From MGBC114844 sp910585855 (GTDB lineage Bacteria > Bacillota > Clostridia > Lachnospirales > Lachnospiraceae), in NCBI GenBank assembly GCA_965646165.1, contig CBFFYP010000003.1:1-64000 (forward strand): a stretch of 64,000 nt of DNA, read 5' to 3'. Positions 36,333-45,532 of the stretch are shown in pieces (position 1 is the first letter of the stretch; the number at the start of each line of letters is the position of its first letter). The notes beneath the pieces were generated by a model that was given only the letters and a program-made list of their open reading frames with translations, ran no database searches and was not told the origin of the DNA. The position numbers were made by a program, and so were the translations under genes.

Positions 36333-36379
36333 CCGGAACAAAAAACAAAAAAACAAGCACAATTTCTGACGTTATCCAA

Positions 36380-36714
36380 CCAACAGCGAGAGGCGGTTTG
36401 TTCCTTTCCTTTGCCAGCGACTTCGGAGAACGGTTAGAACGTCTGGCTTCTGTGGAAACACGCCCCTTTTTTTGCATATCCTGCTTCCATGCAGGGTATG
36501 TAAAAAAAGGGGCGTGTTTAGCCCGTATGACTAAAAAAGGAACTGTGTTGTGGATAAGAAAAGCTTTCCTTACACCAACCATGTTTCGTCTGTGATACGG
36601 GCGAATTGCGCCCCGGTTCGTCCGGTTGGATGTGTCTAGATACAGAAGCCCTAGACGTTCTTATCGTTCGGAGCGGAGCAGGCAAAGGAAAGGAGCAAAC
36701 CGCCTCTTGCGTCC
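36380..36714 (+). repeat. RE-1 dispersed palindromic element, copy 4 (different stem)
   Basis: Forward orientation. The core is conserved (CATATCCTGC hairpin, GTGTTTAGCCCGTATGA, GGGCGAATTGCGCCC) but the outer stem is wholly different: GAGGCGGTTTGTTCCTTTCC pairs with GGAAAGGAGCAAACCGCCTC, one base off. Ends GCTGTTGGTTGG (reverse) and GCGTCC kept. Confidence 0.85.
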
Positions 36715-36862
36715 GGTGAAAGAGTCCCCTTTCTCTAAAATTCTAATGAAAGAAAATTTTTATAAAAATCTAGAAATTCCTTTTGCTCTATGATACAATG
36801 ACTCCAGAGTATACCTTATATTTTTATACTATCATTTATCATCAGGAAAGGAAATTATCTAT

Positions 36863-37819
36863 ATGAAAAAATTAATTGCAATTGGCGAAGCATTAATTGA
36901 TTTTGCTCCGTCCCAGTTTGGAAAAAAAATCAAAGAAGTAGAAAGTTTCTCTCCAAAAACAGGAGGCGCACCTGCCAATGTATGTGGTGCATTTACTTGC
37001 TTAGGGGGAACTTCAGAAATGATTACTCAACTAGGAAACGATCCTTTTGGAGATAAAATCTTAGACGATTTTCGCTCTCATAAAATCGGCTGCAGCCATG
37101 TATTGCGCACAGACAAAGCCAATACTTCCCTTGCTTTTGTTTCATTGGGTTCTGACGGGAACAGAGAATTTTCATTCTACCGCAATCCCGGAGCAGATAT
37201 GCTGCTTTCAGAAGAAGAAATTCAAAAAGATTGGTTTCAGGACTGCGGTATCCTGCACTTCTGCTCTGTTTCTCTTGGAAATTTTCCAATGAAAGAAGCA
37301 CATAAAAAAGCCATTCTCTATGCCAAAGAACAAGGAGCACTGATTAGCTTTGATCCTAACCTTCGCTTTGCTCTCTGGAACAGCCCGCAGGAATTAAAGG
37401 ATGCCGTACTGGAATTTCTTCCATATGCCGATATTCTTAAAATATCAGATGAAGAACTTACTTTTATCACAGGAGAAAACGATATCGAAAAGGTAAAAGA
37501 TTCTCTGCTTTCTCACAGCCGCCTTATTATCTATACAACAGGCAGCAGCGGTGCGCAGGCATATACCAGAAACGTTTCCTGTCATGCCGACGGTTTCAAA
37601 GTTTCGGCTGTTGATACTACTGGTGCAGGGGATGGATTTATCGGTTCTTTCCTTTATCAATTATGTGCAAGCGGAAAAGAAATCGAAGATCTTAGTGCAG
37701 AAGAACTTCAAAACTATCTCCGGTTTTCAAACGGCTTCTGTGCCCTTAGTGTACAAAAAAACGGTGCGATTGATTCCTATCCAAAAAAAGAAGCTGTACT
37801 GCAGTTTATCGAAAAATAA
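36863..37819 (+). CDS. PfkB-family sugar kinase (fructokinase-like)
   Basis: A cytosolic ribokinase-family kinase of 318 residues. N-terminal signature IGEALIDFAP and GGAPANVCGAFTCLGG; C-terminal signature DTTGAGDGFIGSF with the catalytic Asp. The substrate is probably fructose or a related keto sugar, since the N-terminus is like ScrK, but other hexoses are possible. ATG follows AGGAAAGG. Followed after 26 bases by the DUF4867 gene, so co-transcribed. Confidence 0.88.
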   Translation: MKKLIAIGEALIDFAPSQFGKKIKEVESFSPKTGGAPANVCGAFTCLGGTSEMITQLGNDPFGDKILDDFRSHKIGCSHVLRTDKANTSLAFVSLGSDGNREFSFYRNPGADMLLSEEEIQKDWFQDCGILHFCSVSLGNFPMKEAHKKAILYAKEQGALISFDPNLRFALWNSPQELKDAVLEFLPYADILKISDEELTFITGENDIEKVKDSLLSHSRLIIYTTGSSGAQAYTRNVSCHADGFKVSAVDTTGAGDGFIGSFLYQLCASGKEIEDLSAEELQNYLRFSNGFCALSVQKNGAIDSYPKKEAVLQFIEK

Positions 37820-37845
37820 ATTAGACTATATATGGAGGTTTCATT

Positions 37846-38466
37846 ATGAATATTTATCCAATCACCGACCACAAATTCCGTAAATACGGACGTGTTTTAA
37901 AAAATTTAGATACAAAAGATCTATTAACTGCAATGGAACAAACACCACTTCCAAACGATGTCATCTATATTCCTTCTGACAGCAGTTTAGAAGCACTTCC
38001 AATCTATCAGCAGTTTCAAAATGAAGTTTACGGCGAATTACCGATTCAAATTGGATACTGCAACGGAAATAATTATTTATTAAATGCAGTAGAATATCAC
38101 CGCTCCTCTGAAATCAATATAGCGCAAAAGGACTTAATCTTATTGCTTGGCAGCCAGCAGGATATTACAGAAGAGTTTACATATGATACTTCTAAAATGG
38201 AAGCCTTTCTTTTGCCTGCTAATACTGCTGTAGAAATCTATGCTACTACACTGCATTATGCACCATGCAATGCAGATAAGGACGGATTTCGCTGTGTAGT
38301 AGTACTTCCAAAGGATACTAATTTAGAATTAACTGCTCCTCATAAAACAGAAGGTGAAGATAAACTCCTTACTGCTAAAAATAAATGGCTGATTGCCCAT
38401 AAGGACTCTGGATTGGAAGGACAGGCATTTATTGGACTTGTAGGAGAAAACCTTTCTGTTCAATAG
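37846..38466 (+). CDS. DUF4867 family protein
   Basis: A cytosolic protein of 206 residues, recognised by its length and the start NIYPITDHKFRKYGRVL; the cupin-like centre runs EVYGELPIQIGYCNGNNYLL and the end has FIGLVGENLS. No catalytic motif is known for the family; its genes usually stand with sugar-use genes, as here with a PfkB kinase. It may be a sugar isomerase-like or mutarotase-like cupin, but that is inference. Start behind TGGAGG. Confidence 0.8.
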   Translation: MNIYPITDHKFRKYGRVLKNLDTKDLLTAMEQTPLPNDVIYIPSDSSLEALPIYQQFQNEVYGELPIQIGYCNGNNYLLNAVEYHRSSEINIAQKDLILLLGSQQDITEEFTYDTSKMEAFLLPANTAVEIYATTLHYAPCNADKDGFRCVVVLPKDTNLELTAPHKTEGEDKLLTAKNKWLIAHKDSGLEGQAFIGLVGENLSVQ

Positions 38467-38497
38467 ATTTTCCGTAAAATTTTCTAAACTAAAAGAA

Positions 38498-38548
38498 AAA
38501 CGCTCAAATCCGAAACAGACCTTCCTTCGGATTTGGGCGTCCTCTCTC
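38498..38548 (-). repeat. Short RE-2-type hairpin
   Basis: AAACGCTCAAATCCGAAACAG and CCTTCCTTCGGATTTGGGCG pair through CAAATCCGAA / TTCGGATTTG; ends in CGTCCTC. Placed between convergent stops. Confidence 0.7.
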
Positions 38549-38568
38549 CCCTCAAAAAAAATCTTTTT

Positions 38569-40587
38569 TTAATTCCATTTACATTCAATACTTAAAACAG
38601 ATATTGGCATACCAATAAACTGTATATCAAACTTCAAACTTGGTTCTACCTTAGTACTTGCATTATGAATTCTGAAACTAAGCTGCCATCCATTATCTAA
38701 AAACATTTCTACTGTATTGCTGCTATCTGGTTTAAACTCAATTGCAATAAGTCTTGTCGGCAATTCTACAACAGGCACTGTAATAGCCGAAATCTTATTT
38801 TTACTAGACTTATTTAAGGTATCATGCATATTAAATGTATAAATTAATGTAAGACATTTACTGTCACGACTAACAATCTTATAATAATCTTCTATTCCAA
38901 TAAGATATTCAATCATTTTTCGTGGCATATTCTTATCTTCTTTGTACGCTCTATTTACTTCATCCATAAATGCTTGAAGCAATGGTACATACACTTTCTC
39001 ATCCTTATTAGCAATTTCTGACCACCTTGTTCCATTTTCTTTTTCAGCTTTAAGCATATCAAATATTGGACTTACCGCACCCCAATACTTCTCACTGCAT
39101 GGCATATCAAACCATTCTTTTCCAAAATCCAATTTATGACTTAGTCTGCTGTGCTTCACTGCATCATGATTATGTTTTATACTCAGTCCAATCTCCCATT
39201 TGATATCATCTCTGCGTATCACAATATCTCTGACATCACCCTTCACTCCTGCATCATCTTTTTGAAGTTCCAATGTTAATTCATCATCATCATTTTCTGA
39301 TAGTTTTGGTTCCATTTCAAGTACAGCATCAACTGCTGCCTCTGCCGATATAATAAATGTTTCCTGCATTTCCTCATCCATAAGTTTCCATGCTCTTTTG
39401 TTGGTATGCAGACTCGAATTATCCACAATTCTAGTATTTCTTATCTCATGTAGTGTCTTATACAATGTTTTTATCCAAGCATATTCATACGCTCTTCCCT
39501 GATTATTACTCTTAGTACTCACTTTTTTCTCATTAACCTCTCTTGCATCTATAGCCTCATTGTCTACTTCTACCTCTAATCCATTACCTTCTAAATATTT
39601 CTTTATTGCTGCAGCAATTTCATATGCAAGATTAACCGGAACAGCATTTCCAATCATTTTATATGCTGTATTCGTATCTTCGTAGATAAATTTAAAATCA
39701 TCTGGAAAACCTTGTATTCTTGCAACTTCTCTTATTGTCATCCGACGGTACAGATTTTCTTTTCCCTCCACAAATCTGCAATCATTTTGCCCTACTTTAA
39801 CCATTTTAGGAGCTTGTGGATGCAACTGACACTGCCTTCCTGATGCCTGAACTGTAAACGCCTGTTCATCCCATGATTTTACTCTATTACGACTCATAAA
39901 AATAGGGGAATATGCTCCTGTAAAATACTCATTATTGTTTATTGCTTCTGGATTATGATGATTCCTATCTCCAGAAGGAACTGCCGTATCCTGTAAATCC
40001 CATATGACATCTCTAAGTGTAAGTTTCTTATCATTCTCTTTTGTAGAACCTTTAGGAAATCCAAAATCAATCTTCAAATCCTTTCTAAATCCAATGTAAA
40101 ATACTCTCTTCCTTTCCTCCGCCACACCATAATCTTTCGCATTAACAAGTGTAAAAGATACATCATATCCTGCATCATAAAACAAATTAAGAATATTCTG
40201 AACTGCCTCTGAATGTCTATTTGCCAACATCCCACTCACATTTTCTGCAAGAAAAAACTTTGGCTGAAACTCCTTAAGAATTCTAATATATTCAAAAAAC
40301 AACTGCCCTCTAGCATCCTTAATTCCTTTCAATGAACCTGCCTCAGACCAAGACTGACATGGAGGACCTCCAATAATTCCATCCACTTCTCCATCTATAA
40401 ACTGTTCTATATCTTCTTTCGTTACCTGTCTTATATCCCCTTCTATCAAATGTACATTAGGATGATTCGCCTTAAATGTAGCCCAAATAGTCTTATCAAA
40501 TTCATTAGCAACTGGAATATGAAATCCCGCCCTCTCGAATCCCAAATCAAGTCCGCCACATCCACTAAACAGACTAATTATATTCAT
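38569..40587 (-). CDS. Fused C5-cytosine methyltransferase and HaeIII-like endonuclease
   Basis: One protein of 672 residues. Residues 1-335 are a 5mC methyltransferase: DLFSGCGGLDLGFERAGF (AdoMet motif I), GGPPCQSWSEAGSLKG (catalytic Cys), ENVSGML, the QASGRQCQLHPQ target region and GNAVPVNLAYEIA. The motif-IV neighbourhood is very like M.HaeIII. From residue 363 the chain matches the HaeIII endonuclease: NNQGRAYEYAWIKTLY, then the nuclease core GVKGDVRDIVI...EIGLSIKHN, and SRLSHKLDFGKEWF. It should methylate and cut GGCC. M and R are normally separate proteins in this type. It overlaps the small RHH gene by 14 bases. Confidence 0.88.
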   Translation of the reverse strand: MNIISLFSGCGGLDLGFERAGFHIPVANEFDKTIWATFKANHPNVHLIEGDIRQVTKEDIEQFIDGEVDGIIGGPPCQSWSEAGSLKGIKDARGQLFFEYIRILKEFQPKFFLAENVSGMLANRHSEAVQNILNLFYDAGYDVSFTLVNAKDYGVAEERKRVFYIGFRKDLKIDFGFPKGSTKENDKKLTLRDVIWDLQDTAVPSGDRNHHNPEAINNNEYFTGAYSPIFMSRNRVKSWDEQAFTVQASGRQCQLHPQAPKMVKVGQNDCRFVEGKENLYRRMTIREVARIQGFPDDFKFIYEDTNTAYKMIGNAVPVNLAYEIAAAIKKYLEGNGLEVEVDNEAIDAREVNEKKVSTKSNNQGRAYEYAWIKTLYKTLHEIRNTRIVDNSSLHTNKRAWKLMDEEMQETFIISAEAAVDAVLEMEPKLSENDDDELTLELQKDDAGVKGDVRDIVIRRDDIKWEIGLSIKHNHDAVKHSRLSHKLDFGKEWFDMPCSEKYWGAVSPIFDMLKAEKENGTRWSEIANKDEKVYVPLLQAFMDEVNRAYKEDKNMPRKMIEYLIGIEDYYKIVSRDSKCLTLIYTFNMHDTLNKSSKNKISAITVPVVELPTRLIAIEFKPDSSNTVEMFLDNGWQLSFRIHNASTKVEPSLKFDIQFIGMPISVLSIECKWN

Positions 40588-40759
40588 TGGTATCCTCTCT
40601 TTCTTCGCCAGCTTCCTTTATTATTCTAGCTGCCTCAATTAACGCTGTCCTTCTTACAAATTCACTATAGGAAGCATATGCTTCCAACCGAGCCGCCTGC
40701 TTAAATTTCTCTAATTCTTCTTCACTTACTCTTATACTAATTGAAATCGACTTTTTCAC
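40574..40759 (-). CDS. Ribbon-helix-helix protein before the restriction gene
   Basis: A small protein of 61 residues. VKKSISISIRVSEEELEKFK followed by ASYSEFVRRTALIEAARI is the RHH plan: one beta strand then two helices. GTG at 40759 is chosen because GGAG lies eight bases upstream and because the earlier in-frame ATGs fall within or upstream of the promoter below. Its end overlaps the methyltransferase-endonuclease start. It may control that operon, as C proteins do in other restriction systems, or be an antitoxin-like DNA-binding protein. Confidence 0.75.
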   Translation of the reverse strand: MKKSISISIRVSEEELEKFKQAARLEAYASYSEFVRRTALIEAARIIKEAGEEREDTNEYN

Positions 40760-40790
40760 CGCATCTGCTCCTTCACTTTTACTATAATTA

Positions 40791-40819
40791 ATCATACTTA
40801 AATTGTAAGTCATTGTCAA
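40791..40819 (-). promoter_or_regulatory. Sigma-A promoter of the restriction operon
   Basis: Minus strand TTGACA (40819-40814), 17 bases, TATGAT (40796-40791). The inverted repeat TTGTT-CGTGC-AACAA just upstream may be the operator. Confidence 0.85.
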
Positions 40820-40930
40820 TACTTTGTTGCACGAACAAATGTTTTTAATAACTATTCCAATAAGCTCAACATTTTTTCTGCTATCGAAACACAAAACAGA
40901 CTCCCAGAAACTTTTTTTGTTTTTTCCGGG

Positions 40931-41270
40931 GTCAAGAAACAGCCAGATGCGAAAACCCTAGGCATCCTGCAGTGACTTTGAAAAAAAGTTAGAAGTTCTT
41001 CACTTCTGCTTAAAAACCTAAGATTTTTTGCATATCCTGCTTCCATGCAGGGTATGCAAAAAAAGGGGCGTGTTTAGCCCGTATGATAGAAAAGAAACTG
41101 TCTTACGGCTGGTAAAATCCTTCCTTATACCCATTTCATTTCGGCTGAAATGAGGGCGAATTGCGCCCCGGTCTGTCCGGTTGGATGCACTATCATGCAG
41201 AAGTGTTAGAACTTCTTACTTTTTGGAAACCGGAACAGCAGGATGCCTAGGGTTTTCGCATCTAGCGTCC
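40931..41270 (+). repeat. RE-1 dispersed palindromic element, copy 5
   Basis: Ends GTCAAGAAACAGCC and AGCGTCC. Stem arms changed in step with each other: GATGCGAAAACCCTAGGCAT and ATGCCTAGGGTTTTCGCATC. Confidence 0.9.
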
Positions 41271-41294
41271 TATATCGAAATCCAAAACAAACTC

Positions 41295-42509
41295 TTAACG
41301 CTCACTAACAACCTGAAAAATATAAAACTTTAAATAATAAGATTCCTCCGCTGCCCAAAGAATCGGATGATCCGCTGCCTGTGTTCGATACTCCACCTGT
41401 CTAAGCCTTCTATGCACACTGCGTCCAGCCTGAGCAATTGTTTCTGCAAACAATTCCGGCGTTATAAAATGAGAACAGGAACAAGTTGCCAAAAAGCCTC
41501 CGTCCCGCACCAATTTCATTCCCCGCATATTAATCTCCCGATAACCTTTCACCGCATTTTTTACAGACTCTCGTGCCTTTGTAAAAGCAGGCGGATCTAA
41601 AATCACCACATCAAACTGTTCCCCTGCCTTCTCCAAAGCAGGAAGCAGATCAAATACATCTGCACACTGAAAAGTAACTCGATCTTCCATTCCATTTAAC
41701 CGTGCATTTTCCTTTGCCTGTGCGATTCCAAGTTCAGATGCATCCACTCCAAACACAGAAGAAGCTCCAGCAATTCCTGCATTTAAAGCAAAAGAACCCA
41801 TATGAGTAAAACAGTCCAACACCTTTGCACCTTTACAGTATCGCTGCAAAGCAAGCCGATTAAACTTTTGATCTAAAAAAAATCCCGTCTTTTGCCCTTC
41901 TGCCACATCTACATAATACTTTACTCCATTCTCTTCAATCGGAACTTTTGTATCAAATTCTGCTCCAAGAAACCCCTTATAAAGCGGCATCCCCTCCTGC
42001 CTCCGCACCTTTGCATCACTCCGCTCATAAATTCCACGAATTACAATTCCTTCTTCCAAAAGTACTCTTTTACAAGCCTCTAAAATAGTCATCTTAAATG
42101 GCTCTATTCCAAGTGCCAGTGACTGTACAACCAAAATATCGGAAAATTTATCTACCACAATACCCGGAAGAAAATCTGCCTCCCCAAAAATCAACCGACA
42201 ACACGCCAAATCTGTTACACATTTGCGATAAGCAATACTATCCCTTACCCGACGTTCTAAAAAATCGCTGTCAATCTCCTGTCCCTTTATCCGACTCATG
42301 ATTCGTACTGTAATCATTGATTTTCGATTGAGATAGCCTGTACCTAAAAAATAACCGTCAAAATCCTCCACTGTTACCAAATCTCCGTCTTCACACTCTC
42401 CGTCAATTCTGTCAATTTCATTTCCATATACCCAAGCACCGCCGCTTTTTAACGTACGTCCTTTTCCTTTTTGAATCCGAACCACGGCTCGTTCTGTCTG
42501 CTGTTTCAT
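41295..42509 (-). CDS. rlmI: 23S rRNA m5C methyltransferase (RlmI/class I SAM)
   Basis: A protein of 404 residues. PUA-like N-terminus (IQKGKGRTLKSGGAWVYGNE), then an EEHEE-type region and the Rossmann methyltransferase domain: KVLDCFTHMGSFALNAG, VILDPPAFTK (target-base motif) and ATCSCSHFITPELF. This is the RlmI/YccW family that methylates a cytosine of 23S rRNA; the exact position is taken from the family. ATG follows AGGAG. Single gene with its own terminator upstream. Confidence 0.88.
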   Translation of the reverse strand: MKQQTERAVVRIQKGKGRTLKSGGAWVYGNEIDRIDGECEDGDLVTVEDFDGYFLGTGYLNRKSMITVRIMSRIKGQEIDSDFLERRVRDSIAYRKCVTDLACCRLIFGEADFLPGIVVDKFSDILVVQSLALGIEPFKMTILEACKRVLLEEGIVIRGIYERSDAKVRRQEGMPLYKGFLGAEFDTKVPIEENGVKYYVDVAEGQKTGFFLDQKFNRLALQRYCKGAKVLDCFTHMGSFALNAGIAGASSVFGVDASELGIAQAKENARLNGMEDRVTFQCADVFDLLPALEKAGEQFDVVILDPPAFTKARESVKNAVKGYREINMRGMKLVRDGGFLATCSCSHFITPELFAETIAQAGRSVHRRLRQVEYRTQAADHPILWAAEESYYLKFYIFQVVSER

Positions 42510-42551
42510 CTCTTTACTCCTTTCTTTTTAACCACATTTCTATATTCAAAC

Positions 42552-42606
42552 AAAAAATTACTGCTAAAAAGCTGCCATGCCTAACTACATGGTATCTTTC
42601 TAGCAG
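42552..42606 (-). terminator. Terminator of the lactonase-like gene
   Basis: Minus strand CTGCTAGAAAG ... CTTTTTAGCAG with an inner CATG / CATG, followed by TAATTTTTTG. Confidence 0.8.
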
Positions 42607-42633
42607 CAACACTGCTATATTTATGCCTTTTTA

Positions 42634-43686
42634 TTATGGAAGCTCTGTAATAATACAACAGTTCGGCGTTTCAACTTTCTCTGGCTTTCCATGCATAACC
42701 AAAATTCCTTTTTCATAGTCAATTCTAAAAAATGTCATTTCGTTTGTTTCATGATTCATAGAAACCAAATGTTTTCCGTCCGGGAAAATCGCAATATCCT
42801 TTGGATAATCCCCACTGACAGGAAGTACACTGCGCATGGTAAGCCGCCCGCTTCCTTCATCCCTGTCATAAATCGCCACAGAATTATCCCCGGCATTGGA
42901 TACAAATAAATTCTTTCCATCCGGTGAAAATTTAATCGCTACTGCAGCACTATTTTCCTTATAAGAATCCTGCCCTAAAGTGGAAACCCGATCAATTAAC
43001 TCAAATTCCGGCACTTTTCCATTATCTTTATAAGAATAAATAGCTACATAATTCTTTAATTCATGGCTTAGATAAGCAAACTTTCCATCCGGGCTAAATA
43101 CCAGCGTTCGTGGAGCAGACTCTAACTCACAAGGAATTACATCCACTAACCGTACTCTTCCTTTTACTGGATTAAATCGATAGACCTCCACCTGATCTGT
43201 TCCTAAATCACATACTATCATATATTTTTCATCCGGTGTCAATACAGCACAGCTAATATGCGGGCGGAAATTTCTTTCTGCTACACTGCCAAGTCCCTTA
43301 TGAAACACCTCATCTGTTACTTCACCGATTCCGCCGTCCTCTCGAATCCGCACCACCGTTGCTTTTCCGTCATGATATCCGGCACAGAAAATATACTCAT
43401 CCTTTGAATCTACCGTTACATAACAAGCTCTCATTCCATTGATGCTTCCCTGATTGATAAGACCCAAATTTCCGTTTTCCAAAATCCGATAAGCTACCAA
43501 CCCTTCATCACAAATTGAATACAAATACTTTCCATTATTTGCTTTCACCATATAGGATGGGTTGTTTATTGCAATCTCGGAACGAGGTGTAAAATGTCCC
43601 TGTTCCACATCAACATCACAAATCATAATTCCCTTACTTTTTCCATGTGTGTATGCACTTACATATGCAATATATTTCTTGTCCAT
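42634..43686 (-). CDS. Lactonase-family seven-bladed beta-propeller protein
   Basis: A cytosolic protein of 350 residues of the 6-phosphogluconolactonase-like propeller family (PF10282 type). Repeated blades show as SPDGKFAYLSHELKNYVAIY, SPDGKNLFVSNAGDNSVAIY and FPDGKHLVSMNHETNEMTFF. ATG at 43686 follows GGAGG; 27 more in-frame codons upstream have no propeller likeness. It may hydrolyse 6-phosphogluconolactone, but the family includes proteins with unproven substrates. Divergent from argH. Confidence 0.8.
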   Translation of the reverse strand: MDKKYIAYVSAYTHGKSKGIMICDVDVEQGHFTPRSEIAINNPSYMVKANNGKYLYSICDEGLVAYRILENGNLGLINQGSINGMRACYVTVDSKDEYIFCAGYHDGKATVVRIREDGGIGEVTDEVFHKGLGSVAERNFRPHISCAVLTPDEKYMIVCDLGTDQVEVYRFNPVKGRVRLVDVIPCELESAPRTLVFSPDGKFAYLSHELKNYVAIYSYKDNGKVPEFELIDRVSTLGQDSYKENSAAVAIKFSPDGKNLFVSNAGDNSVAIYDRDEGSGRLTMRSVLPVSGDYPKDIAIFPDGKHLVSMNHETNEMTFFRIDYEKGILVMHGKPEKVETPNCCIITELP

Positions 43687-43842
43687 CTCTCCTCCATACC
43701 ATCCGACATTCTGTGATTCTATCTTAGAATGTACCATTTTTTTTATTATAGCAAAATCCTTTACCATAGTCTATATCGAATCTGATTTCTTTTTCTTAAC
43801 AGTTATTCTTTCATTTAGATAACAAAAAATTTCTTACGATAT

Positions 43843-43870
43843 TTGATTTTTTTATAAAGTATGCTATAAT
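43843..43870 (+). promoter_or_regulatory. Sigma-A promoter of argH
   Basis: TTGATT, 16-base spacer, TATAAT; 67 bases before the ATG. Confidence 0.65.
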
Positions 43871-43937
43871 CTTCAAAACAGCTTTGTACAGATTATCTAT
43901 AAACAAATACAGCTTATATAAAGGAGGAACACAGTCT

Positions 43938-45314
43938 ATGAAGCTATGGGGAGGACGTTTTACCAAAGAAATCAACCAGCTTGCCTATCAACTAAATGCA
44001 TCCATCGGTTTTGACAAACGACTATATAAACAGGATATTGAAGGAAGTCTTGCGCATGTCACTATGCTTGCCAAACAAGAAATTCTTTCTATAGAAGAAC
44101 GGGATCAAATTATTGACGGATTAAAAGGAATTTTATTTGATCTGGAAAGTCAAGCACTTGTGATTGACGATTCTTCTGAAGATATTCACTCTTTTGTAGA
44201 AACCAATTTAATAGCCCGAATCGGAGAGGTAGGAAAAAAACTCCATACCGGACGCAGCCGAAACGATCAAGTTGCTTTGGATATGAAACTGTATATCCGT
44301 TCAGAAATTACAGAACTAGACGAATTATTAAAAGAATTGTTAAAAACATTATTAGGTTTAATGAAAGAACATATCGAAACTTATATGCCGGGATTTACAC
44401 ATCTTCAAAAAGCCCAGCCTATCACATTATCACACCATCTGGGTGCTTATTTTGAAATGTTCCGCCGGGATCGGGATCGATTATTTGATATTTATAATCG
44501 AATGAACTACTGTCCTTTGGGTGCAGGTGCGCTTGCCGGAACGACTTACCCGCTGGATCGGGAATTTACAGCAGAAATTTTAGGATTTGACGGTGCTACT
44601 TTAAATAGTTTGGATTCTGTTTCGGATCGGGACTATCTGATTGAATTATTAAGCGCACTCTCTACTATTATGATGCATTTAAGCCGTTTTTCTGAGGAAA
44701 TTATTATTTGGAATACAAATGAATATCGCTTTGTGGAAATTGATGATGCCTATAGTACCGGCAGCAGCATTATGCCGCAGAAAAAAAATCCAGATATGGC
44801 AGAACTAGTACGGGGAAAAACCGGACGTGTCTATGGTGCATTAATGTCAATTCTTACTGCTATGAAAGGGCTTCCATTAGCGTATAATAAAGATATGCAG
44901 GAGGATAAAGAACTTACTTTTGATGCGATTGATACCGTAAAATCCTGCCTTCCGGTCTTTACGGATATGCTGCGAACCATGCGTTTTCGAAAAGATATTA
45001 TGGAAAATAGTGCCAAAAATGGATTTACTAATGCAACAGATGCTGCGGATTATCTGGTCAGCCACGGCATCCCATTCCGTGATGCACATGGAATAGTAGG
45101 TCAGCTTGTTCTGCTTTGTATCCAAAAAAATATTTCATTAGAAGAACTGACACTGGAAGAATTTCAATCTGTTTCTCCGGTATTTAAAACGGATATTTAT
45201 GATGCTATTTCTCTAAAAACTTGTGTGGAAAAACGTCTGACTATCGGTGCACCCGGAAAAGCTGCTATGGAAAAAGTAATTCAGATTTACCAGTCTTATC
45301 TGGAAGAAGATTGA
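43938..45314 (+). CDS. argH: Argininosuccinate lyase
   Basis: Cytosolic enzyme of 458 residues that splits argininosuccinate to arginine and fumarate, the last step of arginine synthesis. Motifs: KLWGGRFTKEI at the start, HTGRSRNDQVALDMK, HLQKAQPITLSHHLGAY (catalytic His), and the fumarase/lyase signature GSSIMPQKKNPD. ATG at 43938 is chosen for AAAGGAGG upstream and the conserved MKLWGGRF start. No argG beside it. An RE-2 element follows the gene. Confidence 0.97.
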   Translation: MKLWGGRFTKEINQLAYQLNASIGFDKRLYKQDIEGSLAHVTMLAKQEILSIEERDQIIDGLKGILFDLESQALVIDDSSEDIHSFVETNLIARIGEVGKKLHTGRSRNDQVALDMKLYIRSEITELDELLKELLKTLLGLMKEHIETYMPGFTHLQKAQPITLSHHLGAYFEMFRRDRDRLFDIYNRMNYCPLGAGALAGTTYPLDREFTAEILGFDGATLNSLDSVSDRDYLIELLSALSTIMMHLSRFSEEIIIWNTNEYRFVEIDDAYSTGSSIMPQKKNPDMAELVRGKTGRVYGALMSILTAMKGLPLAYNKDMQEDKELTFDAIDTVKSCLPVFTDMLRTMRFRKDIMENSAKNGFTNATDAADYLVSHGIPFRDAHGIVGQLVLLCIQKNISLEELTLEEFQSVSPVFKTDIYDAISLKTCVEKRLTIGAPGKAAMEKVIQIYQSYLEED

Positions 45315-45356
45315 TACTGTTCATGGCGAAAGATTCACTTAAGCTATAGTTTTTTG

Positions 45357-45521
45357 GCGGGGGGACGCCAAAATTGAAAGGAAGGTCTATTCCGGGCCCG
45401 CTTGCGCTTAGCATTTTCTCGTAGCGGACACATAAGGCACGAAAATACCGTGCCTAAGTGCCGACGGAAAATGATGACCCTGCATAGACCTTCCTTTCAA
45501 TTTTGGCTGATTCTTCCAACC
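45357..45521 (+). repeat. RE-2 dispersed palindromic element, copy c
   Basis: Stem GCCAAAATTGAAAGGAAGG / CCTTCCTTTCAATTTTGGC, core CGCTTAGCATTTTCTCGTAG, inner hairpin GGCACGAAAATACCGTGCC, GTGCCGACGGAAAATGATGA, end GCTGATTCTTCCAACC. Forty-two bases after the argH stop. Confidence 0.9.
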
Positions 45522-45532
45522 TCAAAATGAAA

